A stretch of DNA of 9,265 nt, from assembly GCA_002501845.1 (NCBI GenBank), contig DAOL01000056.1, positions 1-9,265 of the forward strand, written 5' to 3'. Each line of letters opens with the position of its first letter. Positions within the stretch are counted from its first letter, which is position 1. Position numbers and translations under genes: made by a program. Shown piece after piece: positions 1-5,601 of this stretch. Source of the DNA: Nitrososphaera sp. UBA217 (GTDB taxonomy: Archaea; Thermoproteota; Nitrososphaeria; Nitrososphaerales; Nitrososphaeraceae). The notes below the pieces were generated by a model. It saw only the letters and a list, made by a program, of their open reading frames with translations, had not been told where the DNA came from and did no database searches.

Positions 1-20
1 GGATTGCATGTTTTGATTCG

Positions 21-860
21 TTGCAGAATCAGGACGCCCCTTATAGGATCGTGCAGAAGGGCGGTTGTTCTGCCACTTTTTACTTGAAGGACTGCATAAG
101 TGGCTTGAAGGAAAATGTCAGCGAAAAATCCGTAGATGTGATCGTAACATCCCCGCCCTACAACATCGGGATCGGCTACGGTTCTTACAATGACGCATTG
201 CCCCGTGAAAAATATCTGGCATGGATGGAAGAAGTGGGTGTAGCGATCAAACAGGCACTATCAGACGATGGCTCGTTCTTTCTCAACATAGGCAACAAGC
301 CAAAGGATCCATGGATAGCCTGGGACGTGGCCTTGGTCTTGAAGAAGCACTTTACGCTGCAGAACGTCATCCACTGGATCAAGTCGATAGCAATAAACAA
401 GGCCGACGTTGGCAATTACCCGAACATTGGCGGCGACATCGCGGTCGGCCACTTCAAGCCAATAGTGAGCGAGAGGTTCCTGAACGACTGCCAAGAATAC
501 ATTTTCCACTTTACAAAAACCGGCGATGCCCATCTTGACAAGCTTGCTGTGGGGATACCGTACCAGGACAAGACAAACGTTGGGCGATGGAAGGCGGCCA
601 AGGAGGATAAGCGCGACAGGGGCAACACGTGGTTCATCCCCTACGAAACGATACAGAGCAAGAGCGAGCGCCCACATCCGGCTACATTCCCTGTCAAATT
701 GCCAGAGATGTGCATCAAGCTGCACGGCGACGCCGAGATGGTAGTTGATCCTTTCACCGGCATCGGATCGACCGCGGTTGCGGCAATGCGCCTTGGAGTC
801 CCATTTGTTGGGTTTGAGATCGACAAAGAGTATCTTGATACTGCAACAGCTAGGCTTTAG
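21..860 (+). CDS. Beta-class site-specific DNA methyltransferase (N4-cytosine or N6-adenine), 5' end uncertain
   Basis: Transfers a methyl group from S-adenosylmethionine to an exocyclic amino group of a base in DNA. The catalytic motif IV, TSPPYN, is at residues 43-48. The SAM-binding motif I, DPFTGIGS, is near the C-terminus at 243-250, followed by GFEID at 264-268. This order (catalytic motif, then target-recognition region, then SAM motif) defines the beta class. An SPPY rather than DPPY core is more common in N4-cytosine enzymes, but does not exclude N6-adenine. The start given is TTG at 21. The frame stays open upstream to the window edge, so the true start may lie outside. The ATG at 8 is in another frame and stops at once. 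No restriction endonuclease gene is visible on the 3' side, so it may be an orphan methylase, but the 5' side is unseen. Its last 11 bases overlap the convergent cbiT gene. Class assignment is firm; base specificity is not. Confidence 0.88.
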   Translation: MQNQDAPYRIVQKGGCSATFYLKDCISGLKENVSEKSVDVIVTSPPYNIGIGYGSYNDALPREKYLAWMEEVGVAIKQALSDDGSFFLNIGNKPKDPWIAWDVALVLKKHFTLQNVIHWIKSIAINKADVGNYPNIGGDIAVGHFKPIVSERFLNDCQEYIFHFTKTGDAHLDKLAVGIPYQDKTNVGRWKAAKEDKRDRGNTWFIPYETIQSKSERPHPATFPVKLPEMCIKLHGDAEMVVDPFTGIGSTAVAAMRLGVPFVGFEIDKEYLDTATARL

Positions 861-1434
861 TTGCGGATATTATCATCACGGGGTTCCTTGCAAGCATCAT
901 CGTTCCTGTCGTCACTTTGCGGGCCTTTGAAATTGTTATTTGAGTGATATCGATTTCGACCAGCTTTAATTCGTTGATCGTGGCAAGCGCCTGGTACATA
1001 GTTTCAATTAGTATTGTGTCGATCACAATCCTGCCTCCCTTTTTCAGCTTGCCAACTGCAAGCTCGATTACGTGTGCAGTGTCGCCCCAGGTGCCGCCGA
1101 TCATTACCGCGTCGGCCTGCGGCAGTTTCGGCAGAATGTCCTGAGCCTTGCCAAGAATTACTTCTGCCCTTACTCCAAACTTTTGCAGGTTTTTCTTTGT
1201 AAGCTCGATTGCTCTCTGGTCGAAATCAATGGCAAACACGTTGCCTTTTGTCTGCAGGCATAGTTCAACGGTGATGCTTCCGCTGCCGCAGCCGATGTCT
1301 ATCGCTGAATTGCCTTCCTTAAGCCGCAGCTTGCTTATTGCTATTGCCCGAATATCCTCCTTTGTTATTGGCACTTCTTCGGTCCGCTCGAAAAGATCGT
1401 CAGGGATGCCTGGTGTACATTTGTCCCAAAGCAA
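850..1434 (-). CDS. cbiT: Cobalt-precorrin-6B (C15)-methyltransferase (decarboxylating), CbiT
   Basis: CbiT methylates C15 and decarboxylates the C12 acetate side chain of cobalt-precorrin-6B, giving cobalt-precorrin-7, in the anaerobic (early cobalt) branch of corrin-ring synthesis. The 194-residue length fits the stand-alone archaeal enzyme. Near the N-terminus is TPGIPDDLF (residues 7-15), then the Rossmann SAM motif [10 protein letters not shown] (46-55), an acidic second strand AIDFD (68-72), a GG turn at 113-114, [13 protein letters not shown] (133-145) and the characteristic [10 protein letters not shown] (177-186). The last block closely resembles the remembered Methanothermobacter CbiT. 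TTG at 1434 is the only usual start compatible with an intact N-terminus, because an in-frame stop lies just upstream at 1441-1443. It follows the membrane-protein gene by 6 nt, so the two are probably cotranscribed. No Shine-Dalgarno sequence is obvious, which suggests translational coupling. No other corrin gene is in the window. Confidence 0.9.
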   Translation of the reverse strand: MLWDKCTPGIPDDLFERTEEVPITKEDIRAIAISKLRLKEGNSAIDIGCGSGSITVELCLQTKGNVFAIDFDQRAIELTKKNLQKFGVRAEVILGKAQDILPKLPQADAVMIGGTWGDTAHVIELAVGKLKKGGRIVIDTILIETMYQALATINELKLVEIDITQITISKARKVTTGTMMLARNPVMIISATKA

Positions 1435-1440
1435 GTTAGT

Positions 1441-1776
1441 TTAATGCTGGCAGCCGGGGATATTTAACCTAAGATCACATTGGTTAAGTCCAGTGTACAC
1501 GATTATCATGAATGTCAGCAACAGGAAAATGAATGGGATTATGCCCTCGGTTGCAACCTTTCTGCGTTTGTCTTTTGGTACATTCTTGGCGATGGTCTTT
1601 CCAATTCCATAGGAGACGGCATAGAACGCTATTCCTGTACCCACGGATACAAGGTAGGGAGAAGACGAAGATGGATAACCGAATGGTAAGGTACTGTTGA
1701 TTACAAGACCTGCAACAATGCCTCCAGCCACGCCCACCAGGGCACGCATGAAGTAGATCCTTTCAAATATGTCCAA
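1441..1776 (-). CDS. Small three-helix membrane protein, possibly EMC6-like
   Basis: Function not recognised. The 111-residue product has three clear hydrophobic segments, at about 10-30, 41-60 and 78-97. A Pro/Ser-rich loop (31-40) joins the first two, and a basic loop (KNVPKDKRRK, 64-73) precedes the third. The basic loop suggests that side faces the cytoplasm. The tail holds two cysteines (100 and 109). An arginine just before helix 1, small residues in helices 1 and 2 and a charged loop before helix 3 recall the EMC6 insertase-subunit fold, but this rests on architecture only. Two starts are possible. TTG at 1776 keeps the amphipathic stretch DIFERIYF before helix 1. ATG at 1749 (102 residues) has a GAAAGGA Shine-Dalgarno-like sequence 8 nt upstream. 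The longer form is listed, with no strong preference. The gene is divergent from rqcH and lies immediately upstream of cbiT. Confidence 0.7.
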   Translation of the reverse strand: MDIFERIYFMRALVGVAGGIVAGLVINSTLPFGYPSSSSPYLVSVGTGIAFYAVSYGIGKTIAKNVPKDKRRKVATEGIIPFIFLLLTFMIIVYTGLNQCDLRLNIPGCQH

Positions 1777-1789
1777 AGTTGTCTTTTTT

Positions 1790-1797
1790 GATTAAAT
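1790..1797 (-). promoter_or_regulatory. Candidate TATA box for the membrane protein-cbiT unit
   Basis: On the minus strand this reads ATTTAATC. A start site about 26 nt downstream of its centre would fall near 1768. That is just inside the longer reading of the membrane protein and about 19 nt before the ATG at 1749, so this box would favour the shorter protein. A weaker T-rich run further upstream (about 1808-1814) could instead serve the TTG start. This is a weak call from composition and spacing only. Confidence 0.3.
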
Positions 1798-1832
1798 TAG
1801 AGCCAGTAAAATGCCTTGCGGCTGTTCAATTG

Positions 1833-1840
1833 TTTAATAT
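1833..1840 (+). promoter_or_regulatory. TATA box for rqcH (leaderless)
   Basis: The box TTTAATAT is centred about 27 nt before the ATG at 1864. That is the spacing expected if transcription begins at or within a base or two of the start codon. No Shine-Dalgarno sequence precedes that ATG. The box therefore supports both a leaderless mRNA and the choice of 1864 over the upstream in-frame TTG at 1816, which would lie upstream of the box. Confidence 0.55.
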
Positions 1841-1863
1841 TTGTGAAATGCTGTTCCTCTGGC

Positions 1864-3825
1864 ATGGAGCTATCCGGCATCGAGCTGCGATACCTTGTCA
1901 ACGAGATCAGGAGCAGGGTTACCTCAGGGTATTATGTAAGTGGCGTCAATGCCATAACAAAGAGCTCACTCCTTCTCAAGCTTCACCACCCAACGCAGGA
2001 AGACATCATGTTGGTCCTGTCCGCGAGGGGTGTGTGGATTACGAGGCTCAGGTTCAAGCCGGTAGAAGAGAACAGTCTTGAGAGTACTGCGCAGAAAGAG
2101 CTCGAGCGCGCAAAATTAGATTCGATAGAGCAGGCCGGAAGCGAGCGCATTGTCTCAATGAAATTCAGACATCCGGACAGCAGGGTGAGAGTTGTCGTCT
2201 GTGAGTTCTTTGGAGAGGGAAACCTCGCAATATGCGACGAAAGCATGCAAATAATAACAATCCTAAACCCGATCCAAGTGAGGCACAGGACACTCGGTGC
2301 TGGATTGCGCTATGCCTACCCGCCGGCGAGGGGTGTCGACGTTTTTGAAGTCACACTTGGCCAGCTGCTTGCATTGAGAAACGAAGCGAAGAACCTTGAT
2401 GTACTTCGGTGGATCGGGCGGGGCATTTCTATGCCAAAGAAATTCGTCGAGGAGGTTGCCAAGCGGGCTGGCATTGAACCAGACAAGCTGGCCGCGCGCT
2501 TAACTGAAGAAGAAGTTGAAAAAATCTATTCCACTGTCAAGAGCCTTGTCAACGATGTCAGTGCCGGTAAGAACCACCAGCCTGTCGTTATCATGCAGGG
2601 CGACAAGCCGTTGGAAGCATTGCCGATAATGACAGAAGAAGCGGCTAAAGCGAGCACAAAGAAAGCCGCGTCGTACATGGAGGCGGTAGACGAGGTGCTG
2701 AGCAGCGAAATTCTGGACATTGGGCGCAGCAGCAAGACGGTCGAGCTTGACAGGCAGTTAGCAGTCCTTGAGCATGACCTTGATGAGCAGAACAAAGCCA
2801 AGGAGGCAGTGATGCAAAAGTCATTTGCTATCCGCAAGCTTGCAGACGAGCTCATGGCGCTTTCTTACCACAGCCCTGACGATGGCAAGATCCATGACAC
2901 GCTTGCAGCCAACTCGGCTTTGATAGTGAAGGAAAAAGGAATAAAGTATGTCGAAGTGGCAGGCGAGCAAATAGAGATGCAGGCGAACCTTGCCAAGGTA
3001 AGCTCAATGCTTTTTGCAAGAGCAAAGGAGATGGAGCGCGGCAACGCGTCGATAGAAGAAGCGCGGGCAAAGCTGCTTGCGCAGATTGAAAAGTTGCGGA
3101 ACCAGACCGCGGCAATCCATAAAAAGGTTATTGTAAGGGAGCAGACTGCCAAAGAATGGTACGAGCGTTACAGGTGGTTTCTAACCACCGACGGGCATCT
3201 GGCAATTGGTGGTCGCGATGCTTCTTCAAATTCAGCGCTGATTCGAAAGCACCTGACAGAGGATGACATCGTGTTCCATGCCGAAGTGCACGGATCGCCA
3301 TTTTTCATTGTGAAAAACGCGGCAGCTCCGGCGCAGGAGGGCGGCATCGAGTTGTCCTTGTTACAGGTTGCAAAGGCTACTGTCTCGTTTAGCAGGGCAT
3401 GGAAAGACGGGCTTTCTAGCGCCGATGCATACTGGGTAAAGTCGGAACAGGTGAAAAAAGGGGCGCCCACAGGGCAGTTCCTGCCAAAGGGTTCGTTTGT
3501 GATAGAGGGCAAGCGAAACTACGTCAAGGGAGTAGAGATAAGGCTTGCGATCGGCATCGTGCACCTAAACGGGAGAGAAACACTTGTCTGCGGGCCGGAA
3601 GAAGCGATAAAAAATAGAGCGATGTTTTACGCTGTGCTCTTGCAGGGCGGTATGGATCCGATGACTGCGGCAAAAAAAGCAAAATCTGAATTTGTAAAAA
3701 TATCCGGTGAGAGTGAAATAGCAGAAACTATCAAGCACATCAGCCTTGACGACTTTGTAAGGGCGCTTCCGACGGGACAGTCAAGGATATCGTTCACCGC
3801 AAGGGGCCAATCAGAAAGTAATTAA
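1864..3825 (+). CDS. rqcH: RqcH/NEMF/Rqc2-family ribosome quality control factor (NFACT protein)
   Basis: RqcH homologues bind the large ribosomal subunit carrying peptidyl-tRNA after a stalled ribosome splits, and recruit tRNA (alanyl-tRNA in bacteria and probably archaea) to add a C-terminal tail marking the chain for degradation. Numbered from ATG 1864 (653 residues), the order is: NFACT-N (about 1-170), with GNLAICDE at 119-126; a helix-hairpin-helix-like stretch (about 184-215, GRGISMPKKFVEEVAKRAGIE); a long charged coiled-coil region (about 290-430) with an internal break; and NFACT-R (about 432-550), with WYERYRWF at 432-439, IGGRDA at 448-453 and HAEVHGSPF at 472-480. The start at 1864 is chosen because family members begin close to the SGIEL segment, and because a TATA box sits about 27 nt upstream. 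A 48-nt upstream extension to TTG 1816 looks non-coding. Oddity: E7 and E94 stand where yeast Rqc2 has aspartates; R95 is kept. Confidence 0.93.
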   Translation: MELSGIELRYLVNEIRSRVTSGYYVSGVNAITKSSLLLKLHHPTQEDIMLVLSARGVWITRLRFKPVEENSLESTAQKELERAKLDSIEQAGSERIVSMKFRHPDSRVRVVVCEFFGEGNLAICDESMQIITILNPIQVRHRTLGAGLRYAYPPARGVDVFEVTLGQLLALRNEAKNLDVLRWIGRGISMPKKFVEEVAKRAGIEPDKLAARLTEEEVEKIYSTVKSLVNDVSAGKNHQPVVIMQGDKPLEALPIMTEEAAKASTKKAASYMEAVDEVLSSEILDIGRSSKTVELDRQLAVLEHDLDEQNKAKEAVMQKSFAIRKLADELMALSYHSPDDGKIHDTLAANSALIVKEKGIKYVEVAGEQIEMQANLAKVSSMLFARAKEMERGNASIEEARAKLLAQIEKLRNQTAAIHKKVIVREQTAKEWYERYRWFLTTDGHLAIGGRDASSNSALIRKHLTEDDIVFHAEVHGSPFFIVKNAAAPAQEGGIELSLLQVAKATVSFSRAWKDGLSSADAYWVKSEQVKKGAPTGQFLPKGSFVIEGKRNYVKGVEIRLAIGIVHLNGRETLVCGPEEAIKNRAMFYAVLLQGGMDPMTAAKKAKSEFVKISGESEIAETIKHISLDDFVRALPTGQSRISFTARGQSESN

Positions 3826-3826
3826 A
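3819..3826 (+). promoter_or_regulatory. TATA box for the CBS protein gene, overlapping the rqcH stop codon
   Basis: TAATTAAA overlaps the rqcH stop codon and is centred about 26 nt before the GTG at 3849, the spacing of a leaderless archaeal promoter. It suggests the CBS-nuclease pair can be transcribed independently of rqcH, although read-through is also possible. A run of five T at 3844-3848 could act as a weak terminator for rqcH, but would lie immediately before the new start codon. The evidence is motif and spacing only. Confidence 0.45.
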
Positions 3827-3848
3827 GCCAGAAATTCGATTACTTTTT

Positions 3849-4454
3849 GTGGTAAAAAAGCCAGTCAGAGAACATGCTGACGCAAACATGACAACCCGCG
3901 TGCTTGTCAGGGACATAATGAATAGCCCCGTGGTTTCCGCTTTACCAAATGACACGATTCGCGACATTGCGAAAAAGATGAAGGAGGAAAAGATTGGGAG
4001 CATTGTCATTATGGAAAAGGACAAGCCTGTTGGCATAGTGACTGACTGGGATATTGTTTCAAACGGTTTGATCAAGGACGTCAAGCCAAGCCAGATAAAG
4101 GCAAAGGACGTGATGCAGAGCATCCACACGATAGAGAGCGAAGAGAGCATCACCGAGGCAGCGCGCCAGTTGAGGAAGCACAACATCAAGCGATTGGGTG
4201 TGGTCTACAAGAATAGGCTTGTCGGCATTATTTCTTCGTCAGACGTAATCGCGGTGACACCTGATCTAGTTGATGTTGTGTCGGAAAAGGCGGCAATTAT
4301 CAGAGGCGAGCTTGGCATAGTCCGGCCACCCAGCAATGTGTCAGGGTACTGCGACGAATGCAGCGAGTGGTCTGACTTGTTGCAGCATAACGAGGGCACA
4401 TTCATTTGCGAAGTGTGCAGGGGCGAGTCCTCTGGTGGTTCTGAAGGCACCTAG
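3849..4454 (+). CDS. Tandem CBS-domain protein with C-terminal zinc ribbon
   Basis: Paired CBS domains form a Bateman module that usually binds adenine nucleotides or S-adenosyl compounds and regulates a partner. The first CBS repeat spans about residues 18-72 and ends GIVTDWDIV (62-70). The second spans about 83-138 and ends GIISSSDVI (126-134). After a linker, a C-terminal zinc ribbon is formed by C168-x2-C171 and C187-x2-C190, so the protein may also contact nucleic acid or another protein. GTG at 3849 is chosen because a TATA box lies about 26 nt upstream. The alternative ATG at 3888 (residue 14) would still keep both CBS repeats. The 3' end overlaps the nuclease gene by about 20 nt, so the two are probably coexpressed and perhaps translationally coupled. 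Ligand and partner cannot be read from sequence. Confidence 0.88.
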   Translation: MVKKPVREHADANMTTRVLVRDIMNSPVVSALPNDTIRDIAKKMKEEKIGSIVIMEKDKPVGIVTDWDIVSNGLIKDVKPSQIKAKDVMQSIHTIESEESITEAARQLRKHNIKRLGVVYKNRLVGIISSSDVIAVTPDLVDVVSEKAAIIRGELGIVRPPSNVSGYCDECSEWSDLLQHNEGTFICEVCRGESSGGSEGT

Positions 4455-4938
4455 CTTTCTTGCAGACGCGATGCTTGGGAGCGTCGCCCGCAAGCTCCGC
4501 ATTTTTGGTTTTGACACACTATACATTGCCCATGCACATGATGACGAAATCCTGAAAACGGGGATCGAGCAGGGCAGGGTCATTCTGACTGCAGACAAAG
4601 AACTGTTCAAGCGGGTGGTCAAGGCAGGCGCCCGCGGTGTCCTTGTCAGCGGCTCAGGCGAATTGGAAGATCTGGTGCACATCCTGTCAAAGAACGGGAT
4701 CAGTTCTGTAGACCTGGATGGCATAGGCTCCCGGTGCTCGATATGCAACGGGCTGCTGGAAGAGAAAAGGCCAGACCAGGTGAAAAATGGTGTGCCACGC
4801 AAGGTTGCTGAACTGCACAGAGAGTTTTACCAATGCACAACTTGTCACAAGGTGTACTGGGAGGGTGGCCACCTCACGCGCATAAAGGCACTGGTCAGAA
4901 GTGTCGACACAATGCTTGGCAGGGCCGTCGCCACTTAG
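4435..4938 (+). CDS. Mut7-C family PIN-like ribonuclease with zinc ribbon
   Basis: The Mut7-C domain is a predicted PIN-like RNase fold with a C-terminal zinc ribbon. From GTG 4435 the product is 167 residues. The N-terminal signature FLADAMLGSVARKLRIFGFDT (8-28) carries acidic D11 and D27. Further acidic positions are DDE at 36-38 and D54 in ILTADKEL. These are candidate metal ligands. The zinc ribbon uses C101-x2-C104 and C134-x2-C137, and the family-typical KVYWEGGHLTRI follows (139-150). The frame is open back to ATG 4336, but that extension lies within the zinc-ribbon coding region of the CBS gene and does not resemble the family. GTG 4435 puts the start 7 residues before the conserved FLADAML block and gives a 20-nt overlap with the CBS gene. 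CTG at 4441 is a less likely start. Substrate is unknown. The position downstream of rqcH invites, but does not prove, a role in RNA turnover on stalled ribosomes. Confidence 0.85.
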   Translation: MVLKAPSFLADAMLGSVARKLRIFGFDTLYIAHAHDDEILKTGIEQGRVILTADKELFKRVVKAGARGVLVSGSGELEDLVHILSKNGISSVDLDGIGSRCSICNGLLEEKRPDQVKNGVPRKVAELHREFYQCTTCHKVYWEGGHLTRIKALVRSVDTMLGRAVAT

Positions 4939-4950
4939 GCCATCAAAAGG

Positions 4951-4956
4951 TTAAAA
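4951..4956 (+). promoter_or_regulatory. TATA-like box of the A-type ATPase operon
   Basis: TTAAAA lies in the 45-nt gap between the nuclease stop and the ATG at 4984. Its centre is about 30 nt before that ATG, so the predicted transcript would start only a few bases upstream, leaving almost no leader. There is no Shine-Dalgarno sequence before 4984. This contrasts with the internal operon genes atpA and atpB, which have one. Confidence 0.45.
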
Positions 4957-4983
4957 TCACGTGAGACAACCGAGAACAATCAA

Positions 4984-5601
4984 ATGAGCTCAAATTCTGC
5001 TATGGAGCGTACGATCAACAAGGTTTTATCACAAAAAGAAGCAGAATTAATTTCAAAGATGGATGCTGCTTACCAGGAATCTCTGAACAACCTCACGGCT
5101 TCCCGCGGCAAGCTCGAGGCCGAGCGCACAAGGATAATCGAGTCTGCAAAAAAGCAGGCCGAGAATCTGAAGCGCCAGATAGTAGGGTCAGGCAGGCTAG
5201 CTGTGCGCAACCAGGAACTTTTGATAATTGAAAACGCCGTCAATAACGCCTTTGAAGAGGCCCGGAAAAAGCTGACGGCCTCGGGGAATAAGGAAAGCTA
5301 CAGGACACTCATGAGCAGCATCATTGAGGGAAGCGTTTCGTCTGTAGGCTCTGGGCAAGTCGTCATTGAATGCAACAAAAATGACTACGACCTAGTCAAG
5401 AAGATCGTTGCAGACCTTCAAAAAAAGAACCCAAATGTCCAGGCAGTGGTGTCTGATCAGCCCATCGACGTGTTAGGCGGCATCAGGGTAAAGTCCGCAG
5501 ACGGTACAATGACGTACGATAACACCCTTGATTCCAGAATTGAAAGACTCAAACCTTTAATAAGGAAAAACATTGCCCAGATGCTGAGAGGAGAGACGTA
5601 G
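4984..5601 (+). CDS. atpE: A-type ATP synthase subunit E (peripheral stalk)
   Basis: Subunit E pairs with subunit H/G to form the peripheral stalk that holds the catalytic head against rotation. The 205-residue protein has a long charged helical N-terminal half (about 7-100), with Lys/Glu-rich coiled-coil character. Its C-terminal globular domain (about 105-205) carries the family signature [21 protein letters not shown] (165-185) and ends in a helix leading to IAQMLRGE. Length and layout match archaeal E subunits. ATG 4984 is favoured by the upstream TATA-like box; an in-frame ATG at 5002 is the alternative. It is the first gene of the visible operon, and its TAG stop shares one base with the GTG start of atpA. 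The usual archaeal neighbours C and F are not found between E and A. The symbol follows the archaeal naming, not bacterial F-type atpE. Confidence 0.92.
   Translation: MSSNSAMERTINKVLSQKEAELISKMDAAYQESLNNLTASRGKLEAERTRIIESAKKQAENLKRQIVGSGRLAVRNQELLIIENAVNNAFEEARKKLTASGNKESYRTLMSSIIEGSVSSVGSGQVVIECNKNDYDLVKKIVADLQKKNPNVQAVVSDQPIDVLGGIRVKSADGTMTYDNTLDSRIERLKPLIRKNIAQMLRGET
5585..5595 (+). promoter_or_regulatory. Ribosome binding site of atpA
   Basis: A purine-rich GAGAGGAGAG stretch at the end of atpE ends 5 nt before the GTG start of atpA at 5601. It fixes that start within the TAGTG junction, and shows that internal operon genes are initiated through Shine-Dalgarno pairing. Confidence 0.65.

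Noticed and set aside
261..725. 154-codon open frame on the minus strand
   Set aside because: It is antisense to the methyltransferase, which carries clear catalytic motifs across the same region; the antisense product has no recognisable domain.
1816..1863. Upstream extension of rqcH from TTG 1816
   Set aside because: The 16 extra residues do not resemble the family N-terminus, and the TATA box at 1833-1840 lies inside this stretch, placing transcription start near ATG 1864.
3844..3848. Five-T run as an rqcH terminator
   Set aside because: It is short, has no supporting hairpin, and directly abuts the next start codon; it is mentioned only as a possibility under the neighbouring promoter.
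3794..4189. 131-codon minus-strand frame with hydrophobic stretches resembling a membrane protein
   Set aside because: The hydrophobicity comes from the complement of Lys/Glu/Asp-rich CBS codons; the frame crosses the rqcH end and the CBS promoter, and the sense gene is well supported.
4336..4434. In-frame N-terminal extension of the Mut7-C nuclease from ATG 4336
   Set aside because: It lies wholly inside the zinc-ribbon coding part of the CBS gene in another frame, has no resemblance to the nuclease family, and the conserved domain starts shortly after GTG 4435.
4341..4802. 153-codon open frame on the minus strand
   Set aside because: It is a shadow of the CBS and nuclease genes; both sense proteins show conserved motifs, while the antisense product is Ser/Arg-rich without pattern.
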